Shown here: piece by piece, positions 1 to 7,691 of the stretch
How the letters are laid out: the number at the start of each line of letters is the position of its first letter
Numbering within the stretch: the first letter of the stretch is position 1
Assembly (NCBI GenBank): GCA_949127695.1
Contig: CASBQH010000155.1
Coordinates: forward strand, 1-7,749
Source of the DNA: Synechococcales cyanobacterium PMM_0073
GTDB taxonomy: Bacteria > Cyanobacteriota > Cyanobacteriia > Elainellales > Elainellaceae
Length of the DNA: 7,749 nucleotides
Reading direction: 5' to 3'
Made by a program: the position numbers and the translations under genes
Notes under the pieces: model-generated
The model's input: only the letters and a program-made list of their open reading frames with translations
What the model was told of the DNA's origin: nothing
Database searches by the model: none

Positions 1-1194
1 CAGCAGGCCAACCAGCAGCTGCGCTGGCAGATTACCGAACGTGAGCGGGCGCTGGTGGAGCGGCAGCAGGCCGAGGCATTGCTTGACCGGATCAGCCATC
101 AAAATCAGCTGATTCTCAACTCAGCCGGAGAAGGCATCTACGGTCTGGATCCGCAAGGCAAAATTACCTTTGTCAATCCGGCAGCGGCGCGGATCTTGGG
201 CTACGAGGTGCCAGAGATGATTGGCCAGTGGATGTATAGCCTGCTGAAACATGCCAAGGCAGACGGTTCGCCCTACCTGCTGGTCGAGAATCCGATCTAT
301 ATGACGCTGCAAACTGGCAAGATTCAGCAGCGCAGCAGCGATCTGTTTTGTCAGCGCGACGGCAGCGCCTTCCCGGTGGAATATGTCAGCAGTCCGATTT
401 TTGAGCAGGATAAAATTGTCGGTGCGGTGGTGTTATTTAAAGATATTACGCTGCGCCAGCAGGTCGAGCAGATGAAGGATGAATTTATTTCAATTGTTAG
501 CCACGAGCTGAGAACGCCGCTGACCTCAATTCGGAGTACGCTAGGGCTGCTCTCCAGCGGCTGGCTGAATAGCTATCCAGAGAAAAGCCAGCGAATGTTA
601 GAAATTGCTTTTTCTAATACCAATCGGCTGGTGCGCCTAATCAATGACGTGCTAGACGTAGAGCGGATCAAATTTGGCAAAGTCACAATCGAGCGGCAGC
701 TTTGCTCTGCGGCTGAGCTGATGCTGCAATCGGCAGATGCAATGCGCGCCATGGCCGAAAAAGCCGAAGTGAAGCTGAAGGTAGTGCCGCTCAAGCTCGA
801 TCTCTGGGTTGATCCCGATCGGATGATCCAGACGTTTACAAATCTGCTCAGCAACGCAATTAAGTTTTCGCCGCCCGATTCCACCGTTAGCCTCACCGCC
901 GCCCAGCAGAATGGCTGCATTTGCTTCTGCGTCCAAGATCAGGGCATTGGGATTCCGGCAGATCAGCTAGATGCGATCTTTGATCGGTTCCAGCAGGTAG
1001 ACGCATCGCCCTCTCGTAGCCGCAGCGGCACAGGGCTGGGCTTAACCATTTGTCGGGGCATTGTGCAGCAGCACCAGGGGCGAATCTGGGTGACGAGTCA
1101 GCTGGGCGCAGGCAGCAGCTTTTATGTCTCCCTACCGCTCTCAGCTCAAGCTGATCTGCCTGAGCCATCTGAGCCATCTGAGGCGCAATTATGA
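1..1194 (+). CDS. rfpA: PAS-HisKA-HATPase sensor histidine kinase, 3' part (probable RfpA)
   Basis: The frame is open to base 1, so the gene is truncated on the left and the GTG at 55 is not its start. Residues counted from base 1: a charged Q/E/R-rich helical linker (about 1-36); a PAS domain (about 37-152); a DHp helix with phospho-acceptor His168 in SHELRTP; then a HATPase_c domain with N-box Asn285 (NLLSNAIKFSPP), G1 box at 313 (DQGIGIP), the IFDRFQQVD motif and G2 box GTGLGL at 343-348. All catalytic boxes look intact, so the kinase should be active. It ends in a short Pro/Glu/Ser tail and overlaps the next gene by ATGA. RfpA, the knotless phytochrome kinase that triggers FaRLiP, has this type of C-terminal output module, but its chromophore-binding GAF/PHY part would lie outside the window. 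The kinase call is certain; rfpA rests on the position next to a CheY gene and chlF. Another PAS kinase is the alternative. Confidence 0.85.
   Translation, partial: QQANQQLRWQITERERALVERQQAEALLDRISHQNQLILNSAGEGIYGLDPQGKITFVNPAAARILGYEVPEMIGQWMYSLLKHAKADGSPYLLVENPIYMTLQTGKIQQRSSDLFCQRDGSAFPVEYVSSPIFEQDKIVGAVVLFKDITLRQQVEQMKDEFISIVSHELRTPLTSIRSTLGLLSSGWLNSYPEKSQRMLEIAFSNTNRLVRLINDVLDVERIKFGKVTIERQLCSAAELMLQSADAMRAMAEKAEVKLKVVPLKLDLWVDPDRMIQTFTNLLSNAIKFSPPDSTVSLTAAQQNGCICFCVQDQGIGIPADQLDAIFDRFQQVDASPSRSRSGTGLGLTICRGIVQQHQGRIWVTSQLGAGSSFYVSLPLSAQADLPEPSEPSEAQL
1161..1182 (+). repeat. 9-bp in-frame tandem repeat at the kinase C-terminus
   Basis: TGAGCCATC occurs twice back to back (1161-1169 and 1170-1178), and a third copy begins with TGAG at 1179. 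It encodes the PEPSEPSEA tail just after the ATPase domain. Unit gain or loss would keep the frame. The third partial copy supplies the GAGG used as Shine-Dalgarno by the following CheY gene. Confidence 0.7.
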
Positions 1195-1559
1195 ACAGAC
1201 GCATTCTGATTATTGATGACGAACCTGATATTCGCGAAGCCACGCAGGTCTGCCTGGAGCTAGCCAGAGGCTGGGAGGTGCTGACGGCAGGTTCTAGCGC
1301 CGAGGGAATTGCCAAAGCCCTAGCCGAACAGCCAGATGCGGTACTGCTCGACGTGATGATGCCCGATATGGACGGACTGGACACCTTTCGCCAGATGCAG
1401 GCCGCCCCAGAGACTCGACATATTCCGGTAATTTTGCTAACCGCCAAAGCCCAACCCGCCGATCAGCGGCGCTATCTCCAGCTAGAAATTGCCGCTGTAA
1501 TTACCAAGCCCTACGACCCGATGACGCTGGCCGATCAAATCGCCGGAATCTTAGACTAA
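1191..1559 (+). CDS. rfpC: Single-domain CheY-like response regulator (probable RfpC)
   Basis: The 122-residue protein is a lone receiver domain without an output domain. The acidic pair Asp9/Asp10 binds Mg2+, Asp54 in LLDVMMPD is the phospho-acceptor, Thr84 is the switch residue and Lys106 (TKPYDP) completes the active site, so it should accept phosphate. The ATG overlaps the kinase stop (ATGA) and GAGG at 1180-1183 lies 7 nt upstream, which implies translational coupling with the kinase. In FaRLiP clusters RfpC is a small CheY protein encoded beside RfpA and thought to shuttle phosphate between RfpA and the transcription factor RfpB. This protein matches in size, domain content and position. 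The domain is certain; the name is inferred from context and would be wrong if the upstream kinase is not RfpA. Confidence 0.87.
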   Translation: MNRRILIIDDEPDIREATQVCLELARGWEVLTAGSSAEGIAKALAEQPDAVLLDVMMPDMDGLDTFRQMQAAPETRHIPVILLTAKAQPADQRRYLQLEIAAVITKPYDPMTLADQIAGILD

Positions 1560-1703
1560 CTAATGCTGTCGATAAGTAGCGCCATCGTTACGTTCTTTAA
1601 ACTAAATCGTTTTATTCACCAGTTCTTCAGATTCATTTTCTACTCTCGCAGATAGAGATTTCCTCACCTGCCTGATTCGATCATTGTAGGAGCATAATTT
1701 ATT
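1560..1703 (+). promoter_or_regulatory. Intergenic region upstream of chlF, likely far-red-inducible promoter
   Basis: This 144-nt gap is visibly AT-richer than the flanking genes and is the largest gap before the chlF-psaA2-psaB2 run, so a promoter here is likely. I see no convincing -35/-10 pair and no terminator for the kinase/CheY pair. Only a weak 4-bp stem (CGAT/ATCG around 1570-1587) follows the CheY stop, with no T run. Read-through from the regulator genes into chlF is therefore possible. An RfpB-binding motif would be expected here, but I cannot identify one by eye. Confidence 0.45.
1689..1692 (+). promoter_or_regulatory. Shine-Dalgarno GGAG of chlF
   Basis: GGAG ends 11 nt before the ATG at 1704. 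The next in-frame Met (residue 72) is inside the first membrane helix, so this site supports the start that gives the long N-terminal extension of ChlF. Confidence 0.7.
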
Positions 1704-2879
1704 ATGACCATTCAGTTTGATCGATCGATTGCCACGAATCGCGATCAATCCGATCAAAACATATTCTACAGCTATCCCAGACAACGCTATCCCCGGCATA
1801 ATCGCGCTCCCACTCGCAGCCGACAGTTGCCATCCTGGAATCAGCTCTGGGAACAGTTCTGTCAGTGGGTGACTAGCACCGACAACCGGATCTATATTGG
1901 CTGGTTTGGCGTGCTGATGATTCCCACCTTATCGACTGCGGCAATTGTGTTTATCCTGGCGCTAATCGCCGCGCCTCCGGTCGATCTCAACGGCACAGGC
2001 GAGCTGATTTCAGGGTCGCTGCTCAGCGGCAACAACCTGATCACCGCCGCAGTTGTGCCCACTTCTGCCGCAGTCGGGCTGCATTTTTACCCAATCTGGG
2101 ATGCTGCCTCTGTGGAGGAATGGCTGGGGAACGGCGGCCCCTATCAGCTGATTATTCTGCACTTTTTGATTGGCATTATCTGCTATCAAGACCGCGAATG
2201 GGAGCTGAGCTATCGCCTGGGAATGCGCCCCTGGATCTCGCTGGCCTTTACGGCTCCGGTGGCAGCCTGCATGTCGGTGCTGCTAATCTATCCAGTCGGG
2301 CAGGGCAGCTTTTCGGTTGGGATGCCGTTAGGGATATCTGGCACGTTCCATTTCATGTTTCAGTTTCAGGCTGAGCATAATATTTTGATGAGTCCGTTTC
2401 ATCAACTCGGCGTGATTGGCGTCTTGGGCGGTGCGATGTTTGGGGCGGTGCATGGCTCGCTCGTCACCTCAACGCTGCTGCGAACGCCAGAGGAGGGCAA
2501 CGCGGGCTATCAGCTGGGGCAGAAGCAGCCGACCTATAGCTTTGAAGCGGGTCAGCGATTTCAGCAGCGGCTGTTTTGGTCAGGCGTGAGCTTCCCCAAT
2601 TCGCGCAGCCTGCATTTCCTGCTGGCGGCTCTGCCTGTAGCGGGCATCTGGTCGGCGGCATTGGGCATTGATGTCGCAGCCTTCAATTTTAAAGAGCTGA
2701 CCTTTAGCAATGCCTCAACCCTCACCAGTCAGGCTCAGCCGATTCCGACTTGGGCTGATCAAATGGATCAGATCAACCAGGGGATGCGATCGATCTATAC
2801 AAAGCCCTACGATCCTTATCTCTATGACATCGATCCGCTGATCTTCCCTGAATCCAACTGGATTGAGCCTGATTTTTAG
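1704..2879 (+). CDS. chlF: Chlorophyll f synthase ChlF (super-rogue D1, PsbA4)
   Basis: The 391-residue protein is a five-helix D1 (PsbA) homologue, aligned by eye with D1 numbering in brackets. Core cofactor sites are kept: His153 [118], Tyr196 [161, YZ], His225 [190], His233 [198, chlorophyll ligand], and iron ligands His250 [215] and His304 [272]. The water-oxidation site is broken: Asp170 is Val205, His332 is Tyr365, Glu333 is Thr366, His337 is Asp370 and Asp61 is Asn96; Glu189 (Glu224) remains. Gln162-Asp163 replace Met127-Gly128, the QD motif reported as required for Chl f synthesis. ChlF is a light-dependent enzyme that oxidises the C2 group of Chl a, or its chlorophyllide-level precursor, to formyl. 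Oddities: about 35 extra N-terminal residues rich in Arg, a roughly 3-residue shorter stromal D-E loop, quinone-site changes (His252 to Gln284, Phe255 to Gln287), and a D1-unlike C-terminus that cannot be the usual Ala344 product. It lies 53 nt before psaA2, probably in one operon. An ordinary or another rogue D1 is excluded by the QD motif plus the ligand losses. Confidence 0.93.
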   Translation: MTIQFDRSIATNRDQSDQNIFYSYPRQRYPRHNRAPTRSRQLPSWNQLWEQFCQWVTSTDNRIYIGWFGVLMIPTLSTAAIVFILALIAAPPVDLNGTGELISGSLLSGNNLITAAVVPTSAAVGLHFYPIWDAASVEEWLGNGGPYQLIILHFLIGIICYQDREWELSYRLGMRPWISLAFTAPVAACMSVLLIYPVGQGSFSVGMPLGISGTFHFMFQFQAEHNILMSPFHQLGVIGVLGGAMFGAVHGSLVTSTLLRTPEEGNAGYQLGQKQPTYSFEAGQRFQQRLFWSGVSFPNSRSLHFLLAALPVAGIWSAALGIDVAAFNFKELTFSNASTLTSQAQPIPTWADQMDQINQGMRSIYTKPYDPYLYDIDPLIFPESNWIEPDF

Positions 2880-2932
2880 ACCACTCATCTCATAGATCCT
2901 TTGATTCTTTATTAAGTTAAGGAGCGTCTTTC
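2880..2932 (+). promoter_or_regulatory. chlF-psaA2 spacer with strong Shine-Dalgarno
   Basis: AAGGAG at 2919-2924 sits 8 nt before the psaA2 ATG. There is no terminator-like hairpin in the 53 nt, so chlF and psaA2 are probably co-transcribed. TTGATT at 2901-2906 could pass for a -35 but has no good partner before the start codon. Confidence 0.6.
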
Positions 2933-5290
2933 ATGACAATTACGCCTCCCGAACAGCGGCAGCCTGTCAAGGTGACAGTTGACAATAATCCGGTGCCGAC
3001 TTCGTTTGAGAAATGGGCGCAGCCCGGACATTTCGACCGAACCTTGGCCAAAGGCCCCAAAACCACCGCCTGGATTTGGAATTTGCATGCTGACGCCCAT
3101 GATTTTGATAGCCATACCAGCGATCTCCAGGAGATCTCTCGTAAAATATTTTCCGCCCATTTTGGCCATCTGGCGGTCGTATTTATTTGGCTCAGCGGCA
3201 TGTATTTTCATGGCGCTCGCTTCTCGAATTACACAAGCTGGATGGCAGATCCAGTGCATATCAAGCCTAGTGCTCAGGTCGTTTGGAATATTTTTGGCCA
3301 AGATATTCTCAACGGCGATATGGGCGATGGATTTCGCGGGATTCAAATTACCTCAGGGCTGTTTCAGCTCTGGCGAGCCGCTGGCATCACCAACGAGTTT
3401 CAGCTCTACTGCACGGCAATTGGGGCGCTGGTCATGGCGGCACTGATGCTGTTTGCGGGCTGGTTTCACTATCATGTGCGTGCGCCTAAGCTAGAGTGGT
3501 TTCAGAACGTTGAGGCGATGCTGAATCACCATTTAGCGGGGCTGCTGGGCTTGGGCTGCATCGGCTGGGCAGGACACCAGATTCACGTCGCTTTGCCAAT
3601 CAACCGCCTGCTGGATGCGGGCGTGCCATTAAGGGATATCCCGCTGCCGCATGAGTTCATCTTGAACAAAGCGCTGATGGCCGACATCTATCCCAGCTTC
3701 GCCCAGGGCATTCTGCCGTTCTTTACGCTCAACTGGGGTGTCTACTCTGATTTCCTCACCTTTCACGGTGGCCTCAACCCGGTCACAGGCGGCCTCTGGC
3801 TGAGCGATACGGCACATCACCATTTGGCCATCGGGGTGCTGTTTGTAATTGCAGGGCATATGTACCGCACCAACTGGGGGATTGGGCATAGCCTTAAGGA
3901 AATGCTGGACGATGCCCGCACGCCGAAAATGCTGCCGTTCCTCAGCTTTATTGGGCCGGTGGGTCATAAGGGGCTGTTTGAAGTGCTGACTAGCTCTTGG
4001 CACGCGCAGCTGGCGATTAACCTGGCGATGCTGGGGTCACTCAGCATTATTGTGGCGCATCATATGTATGCGATGCCGCCCTATCCCTATCTGGCCACTG
4101 ACTATGCCACGGTCACGTCGCTGTTCACGCATCATGTCTGGATTGGCGGCTTCTTGATTGTCGGAGCCGGGGCACATGCCGCCATCTATATGGTGCGCGA
4201 CTACGACCCGGCGCAAAACCTGAACAACGTGCTGGATCGGGTGCTGCGTCACCGAGATGCGATTATCTCTCACTTGGCCTGGGTCTGCCAGTTTCTGGGC
4301 TTTCACAGCTTCGCGATGTACTGCCACAACGACACCATGCGCGCATTTGGCAGGCCGCAGGATATGTTCTCGGATACTGGAATTCAGCTTCAGCCAATTT
4401 TCGCCCAGTGGATTCAGCAGATTCACACCATGGCGGTGGGCAACTTCGGCCTCCAGGCCGCTCAGCCGCTGGGCAATATGTTTGGTGGCCTGCGCGATAT
4501 CCATTTCTCTGGCTTGGGCAGCACGGCTCCGGGGCTGAGCGAACCCGTCAGCTATGTCTGGGGGGGCGGCGTGGTGGCAGTCGGCAGCAAAATTGCCATG
4601 ATGCCGATTACGCTAGGCACCGCTGACTTTCTGATTCATCACATCCATGCCTTTACGATTCACGTTACCGTTCTCGTCTTGCTGAAGGGCGTATTATTTG
4701 CCCGCAGCTCGCGCCTGATTCCCGATAAGGCCAATCTCGGCTTCCGCTTCCCCTGTGATGGGCCGGGACGCGGCGGCACCTGTCAGGTATCCGGCTGGGA
4801 TCATGTGTTCTTGGGTCTATTTTGGATGTATAACTCCCTGTCGATTGTGATATTCCACTTCTTCTGGAAAATGCAGTCAGATGTCTGGGGCACGATTGAT
4901 GCCAACGGCACCATTACCCATATTACCGGCGGTAACTTTGCCCTCAGCTCAATTACCAACAACGGTTGGCTGCGCGATTTCCTTTGGGCGCAGTCGGTGC
5001 AGGTAATTAGCTCCTACGGCAGCGCGCTCTCGGCCTATGGGCTGCTGTTTTTGGGCGGTCACTTTGTCTTCGGCTTCAGCCTGATGTTCCTGTTTAGCGG
5101 ACGCGGCTACTGGCAGGAGCTGATCGAGTCGATTGTCTGGGCGCATAACAAGCTGAAAATCACGCCCACGATCCAGCCGCGTGCCCTCAGCATTGTCCAG
5201 GGTCGAGCGGTGGGAGTAGCGCATTACCTGCTGGGTGGCATTGTCACCACCTGGGCGTTCTTTTTGGCTCGAATGTCGGCCATTGGGTAA
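2933..5290 (+). CDS. psaA2: Photosystem I P700 apoprotein A1, far-red paralogue (PsaA2)
   Basis: The 785-residue, 11-helix protein forms, with PsaB, the Photosystem I core that oxidises plastocyanin or cytochrome c6 and reduces ferredoxin. It starts like canonical PsaA (MTITPPE, then [14 protein letters not shown]), which fixes the start. Cys608 and Cys617 in [12 protein letters not shown] bind the FX cluster. His710 is the predicted P700 ligand [680], Met718 the A0 ligand [688], Trp727 the phylloquinone-stacking residue [697], and Trp685 the lumenal donor-docking Trp [655]. It is some 30 residues longer than the usual 750-755, mainly because of a Gly-rich segment at about 500-546, before helix h and so on the lumenal side. 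A second, longer loop (about 322-343) contains PKMLPFLSF. Near P700 the usual HF(I/V)WAF is HFVFGF. FRL-PSI PsaA2 binds a few Chl f; the paralogue call rests on divergence plus chlF linkage. A housekeeping psaA is expected elsewhere in the genome. Confidence 0.95.
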   Translation: MTITPPEQRQPVKVTVDNNPVPTSFEKWAQPGHFDRTLAKGPKTTAWIWNLHADAHDFDSHTSDLQEISRKIFSAHFGHLAVVFIWLSGMYFHGARFSNYTSWMADPVHIKPSAQVVWNIFGQDILNGDMGDGFRGIQITSGLFQLWRAAGITNEFQLYCTAIGALVMAALMLFAGWFHYHVRAPKLEWFQNVEAMLNHHLAGLLGLGCIGWAGHQIHVALPINRLLDAGVPLRDIPLPHEFILNKALMADIYPSFAQGILPFFTLNWGVYSDFLTFHGGLNPVTGGLWLSDTAHHHLAIGVLFVIAGHMYRTNWGIGHSLKEMLDDARTPKMLPFLSFIGPVGHKGLFEVLTSSWHAQLAINLAMLGSLSIIVAHHMYAMPPYPYLATDYATVTSLFTHHVWIGGFLIVGAGAHAAIYMVRDYDPAQNLNNVLDRVLRHRDAIISHLAWVCQFLGFHSFAMYCHNDTMRAFGRPQDMFSDTGIQLQPIFAQWIQQIHTMAVGNFGLQAAQPLGNMFGGLRDIHFSGLGSTAPGLSEPVSYVWGGGVVAVGSKIAMMPITLGTADFLIHHIHAFTIHVTVLVLLKGVLFARSSRLIPDKANLGFRFPCDGPGRGGTCQVSGWDHVFLGLFWMYNSLSIVIFHFFWKMQSDVWGTIDANGTITHITGGNFALSSITNNGWLRDFLWAQSVQVISSYGSALSAYGLLFLGGHFVFGFSLMFLFSGRGYWQELIESIVWAHNKLKITPTIQPRALSIVQGRAVGVAHYLLGGIVTTWAFFLARMSAIG

Positions 5291-5339
5291 GGCTTCCAGC
5301 CAGATCTGTGACATCATGCAAACCTAATTAATTTGTCCT
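5291..5339 (+). promoter_or_regulatory. psaA2-psaB2 spacer, no visible Shine-Dalgarno
   Basis: The 49-nt spacer has no purine-rich site at the proper distance before the psaB2 ATG; the 20 nt upstream are AT-rich and pyrimidine-containing (ending TTTGTCCT). An ATG at 5316 is in frame with psaB2 but stops after three codons (Met-Gln-Thr), so it is at most a minimal upstream ORF. No terminator is seen, which fits co-transcription with psaA2. Confidence 0.55.
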
Positions 5340-7565
5340 ATGGCGACCAAATTTCCGAAGTTTAGTCGAGAATTGGCTCAAGATCCGACCACCCGGCGGA
5401 TCTGGTATGCCATCGCCACGGCTCATGATTTTGAAAGTCATGACGGCATGACCGAAGAGAATCTCTACCAGAAGATCTTTGCCTCCCACTTTGGGCATCT
5501 GTCGATTATCTTTCTCTGGGCTTCTGGGATTCTGTTTCATGTGGCTTGGCAAGGTAACTACGAGCAGTGGATTCAAGATCCGCTCCGAGTCCGCCCGATT
5601 GCTCACGCAATTTGGGATGCCCAGTTTGGGCCAGCGGCGGTGGATGCCTTTACGCGCGCCGGAGCCAGAAATCCAGTTGATATCTGCTATTCAGGGGTCT
5701 ATCACTGGTGGTATACGATTGGTATTCGCACCAATAACGAACTGTTTGTAGGCGCACTCTTTCTAATTCTGATTGCGACAATATTCCTCTATGCCGGATG
5801 GCTGCATCTTCAGCCCCGGTTTCGACCGAGCTTAAGCTGGTTTAAGAACGCTGAGTCGCGCCTGAATCATCACCTGGCTGGTTTGTTTGGCGTCAGCTCT
5901 CTGGCTTGGGCAGGGCATCTAATTCACGTCGCCATTCCCGAATCGCGCGGGCAGCATGTCGGCTGGGATAACTTTCTGTTTACACCGCCGCATCCGGCAG
6001 GTCTGAAGCCGTTCTTCACCGGCAACTGGCCGGCCTATGCCCAAAACCCAGATACGGCTAGCCATATCTTTGGCAGCTCAGATGGCGCAGGCACAGCCAT
6101 CCTCACCTTCTTGGGCGGCTTCCATCCCCAAACCGAGTCGCTCTGGCTGACGGACATGGCGCATCACCATCTGGCGATTGCGGTGATTTTTATCATTGCG
6201 GGGCATATGTACCGCACCAACTTTGGGATTGGGCATAACATTAAAGAGATGCTCGACTCCAAGGCGGGGCTGTTGGGCGGCAAGAGCGAAGGTCAGTTTA
6301 ATCTGCCGCATCAGGGGCTATACGACACCTACAACAACTCGCTGCATTTTCAATTAGCCTTTGCGCTGGCGGCGCTGGGTGTGGCCAGTTCCCTCACCGC
6401 GCAGCATATGTACTCGATGCCGCCCTATGCCTTCATCGCCCGTGACTACACAACGATGGCGGCGCTCTATACGCATCACCAGTATATTGCGGGCTTCTTA
6501 ATGGTGGGAGCCTTCGCGCATGGGGCAATTTTCCTGGTGCGCGACTATGACCCGAACCAAAACAAGGGCAATGTGCTCGACCGGATGTTGCAGCATAAAG
6601 AGGCGATTATCTCGCACCTGAGCTGGGTGTCGCTATTCTTGGGTTTTCATACGCTGGCGCTCTACGTTCACAACGATGTGGAGGTGGCCTTTGGCAGTCC
6701 TGAAAAACAAATCCTGATTGAGCCAGTGTTTGCTCAGTTCATTCAGGCGGCGCATGGCAAGCTGCTCTATGGCTTCGATACGCTGCTCTCAAACCCAGAC
6801 AGCATTGCCTCCACCGCTTGGCCGAATCACGCCAACGTCTGGCTACCGGGCTGGCTGGATGCAGTCAACAACGGCACCAACTCGCTGTTTCTGACGATTG
6901 GGCCGGGTGACTTCTATGTCCACCATGCGATTGCCCTGGGGCTGCATGTCACCACGCTAATTCTGGTCAAAGGGGCGCTGGATGCCCGTGGCTCGAAGCT
7001 GATGCCTGACAAAAAAGACTTCGGCTATGCCTTCCCCTGCGACGGCCCCGGACGCGGCGGCACCTGCGACATTTCGGCCTGGGACTCTTGCTATCTGGCC
7101 GTGTTCTGGATGCTGAATACGCTGGGCTGGATCACCTTCTACTGGCACTGGAAGCATCTGACGATCTGGCAGGGCAATGTCGCCCAGTTTAACGAAAGCT
7201 CGACCTACCTCATGGGCTGGTTCCGAGACTACCTCTGGCTTAACTCGGCTCAGCTGATCAACGGCTATAACCCTTACGGCACCAACGCCCTGGCCGTCTG
7301 GACTTGGATGTTCCTATTCGGGCATTTGGCCTGGGCTGTCAGCTTCATGTTTTTGATTACCTGGCGCGGCTACTGGCAGGAACTCATCGAAACGCTGCAA
7401 TGGGCGCATGAAAACACGCCGCTCTCTTTTGGCTTCCCCAAAGATAAGCCCGTGGCGCTCTCAATTATGCAGGCCAGACTGGTGGGACTCACCCACTTTG
7501 CGGTCGGCTATATTGCCACCTACGGCGCGTTTCTGATTGCCTCTACAGCCAGTCGCTATGGCTAG
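5340..7565 (+). CDS. psaB2: Photosystem I P700 apoprotein A2, far-red paralogue (PsaB2)
   Basis: The 741-residue, 11-helix protein is the partner of PsaA2 in the Photosystem I core. Its start [22 protein letters not shown] matches canonical PsaB, so the ATG is secure although no Shine-Dalgarno is visible. Cys567 and Cys576 in [12 protein letters not shown] provide the other half of the FX site. His662 is the predicted P700 ligand [660], Met670 the A0 ligand [668], Trp679 the phylloquinone-stacking residue [677] and Trp633 the lumenal donor-docking Trp [631]. It is about 8-10 residues longer than the usual 731-734; the clearest length change is a Gly/Lys-rich loop at about 310-322 ([10 protein letters not shown]). 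All electron-transfer residues that I can check are intact, so it should work as a normal reaction centre with changed antenna sites. The far-red assignment comes from linkage to chlF and psaA2. A strong terminator follows at once, making psaB2 the last gene of the transcript. Confidence 0.95.
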   Translation: MATKFPKFSRELAQDPTTRRIWYAIATAHDFESHDGMTEENLYQKIFASHFGHLSIIFLWASGILFHVAWQGNYEQWIQDPLRVRPIAHAIWDAQFGPAAVDAFTRAGARNPVDICYSGVYHWWYTIGIRTNNELFVGALFLILIATIFLYAGWLHLQPRFRPSLSWFKNAESRLNHHLAGLFGVSSLAWAGHLIHVAIPESRGQHVGWDNFLFTPPHPAGLKPFFTGNWPAYAQNPDTASHIFGSSDGAGTAILTFLGGFHPQTESLWLTDMAHHHLAIAVIFIIAGHMYRTNFGIGHNIKEMLDSKAGLLGGKSEGQFNLPHQGLYDTYNNSLHFQLAFALAALGVASSLTAQHMYSMPPYAFIARDYTTMAALYTHHQYIAGFLMVGAFAHGAIFLVRDYDPNQNKGNVLDRMLQHKEAIISHLSWVSLFLGFHTLALYVHNDVEVAFGSPEKQILIEPVFAQFIQAAHGKLLYGFDTLLSNPDSIASTAWPNHANVWLPGWLDAVNNGTNSLFLTIGPGDFYVHHAIALGLHVTTLILVKGALDARGSKLMPDKKDFGYAFPCDGPGRGGTCDISAWDSCYLAVFWMLNTLGWITFYWHWKHLTIWQGNVAQFNESSTYLMGWFRDYLWLNSAQLINGYNPYGTNALAVWTWMFLFGHLAWAVSFMFLITWRGYWQELIETLQWAHENTPLSFGFPKDKPVALSIMQARLVGLTHFAVGYIATYGAFLIASTASRYG

Positions 7566-7600
7566 TCCTCTCTAAGCTTGAGACTCTCCTTGTCTTGAGA

Positions 7601-7636
7601 AGTCCTGATCCAAGGCGTAGTGATCAGGACTTTTTT
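7601..7636 (+). terminator. Intrinsic-type terminator after psaB2
   Basis: AGTCCTGATC (7601-7610) and GATCAGGACT (7622-7631) form a perfect 10-bp stem around an 11-nt loop, and the stem runs into six T residues (7631-7636). One further A-T pair can extend it. It lies 36 nt after the psaB2 stop and closes the chlF-psaA2-psaB2 transcript on the + strand. The T run is on the + side only, so it is directional. Confidence 0.88.
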
Positions 7637-7639
7637 CTC

Positions 7640-7691
7640 CAATTGTTTCTGTCGATTGTTTCTGCCGATTGTTTTTGCCAATTGTGACTCA
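7640..7691 (+). repeat. 13-bp tandem repeat, three copies plus a degenerate fourth
   Basis: Units at 7640-7652 (CAATTGTTTCTGT), 7653-7665 (CGATTGTTTCTGC) and 7666-7678 (CGATTGTTTTTGC) follow each other without spacer. A fourth at 7679-7691 keeps only the first seven bases (CAATTGT). The consensus is CRATTGTTTYTGY. The array lies between the psaB2 terminator and the putative promoter of the next gene, in non-coding DNA. It may be a regulatory iteron-like site or only slippage-generated. Confidence 0.8.

Noticed and set aside
55..57. GTG at 55 as the start of the histidine kinase
   Set aside because: The same frame is open to base 1 with matching helical linker sequence, and no Shine-Dalgarno precedes 55; the gene is cut by the window edge.
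893..1447. 184-codon open frame on the minus strand across the kinase/CheY junction
   Set aside because: It lies antisense to two well-supported genes, and its low-complexity Ser/Ala/Arg-rich product resembles no domain I recognise; it is a codon-bias shadow.
1570..1587. Small hairpin after the CheY stop as a terminator
   Set aside because: Only four base pairs with a ten-base loop and no T run.
1679..1755. Five GATC sites, including the palindrome ATCGATCGAT, around the chlF start
   Set aside because: The whole window is rich in GATC (for example three sites within 811-830), so the cluster is not distinctive.
1704..2879. Reading this gene as an ordinary or far-red PSII D1 (psbA3)
   Set aside because: Mn-site residues at D1 170, 332, 333 and 337 are lost and the QD pair is present; a water-oxidising D1 needs those ligands.
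2912..3346. 144-codon minus-strand frame over the psaA2 start
   Set aside because: Antisense to the highly conserved PsaA N-terminus and includes the psaA2 Shine-Dalgarno; no recognisable domain.
4037..4504. 155-codon minus-strand frame inside psaA2
   Set aside because: Its His/Arg-rich translation is the complement of the His-rich membrane helices of PsaA.
7571..7600. Imperfect palindrome around AAGCTT and a CTTGAGA direct repeat after psaB2
   Set aside because: Short and imperfect; the adjacent 10-bp hairpin explains termination better.
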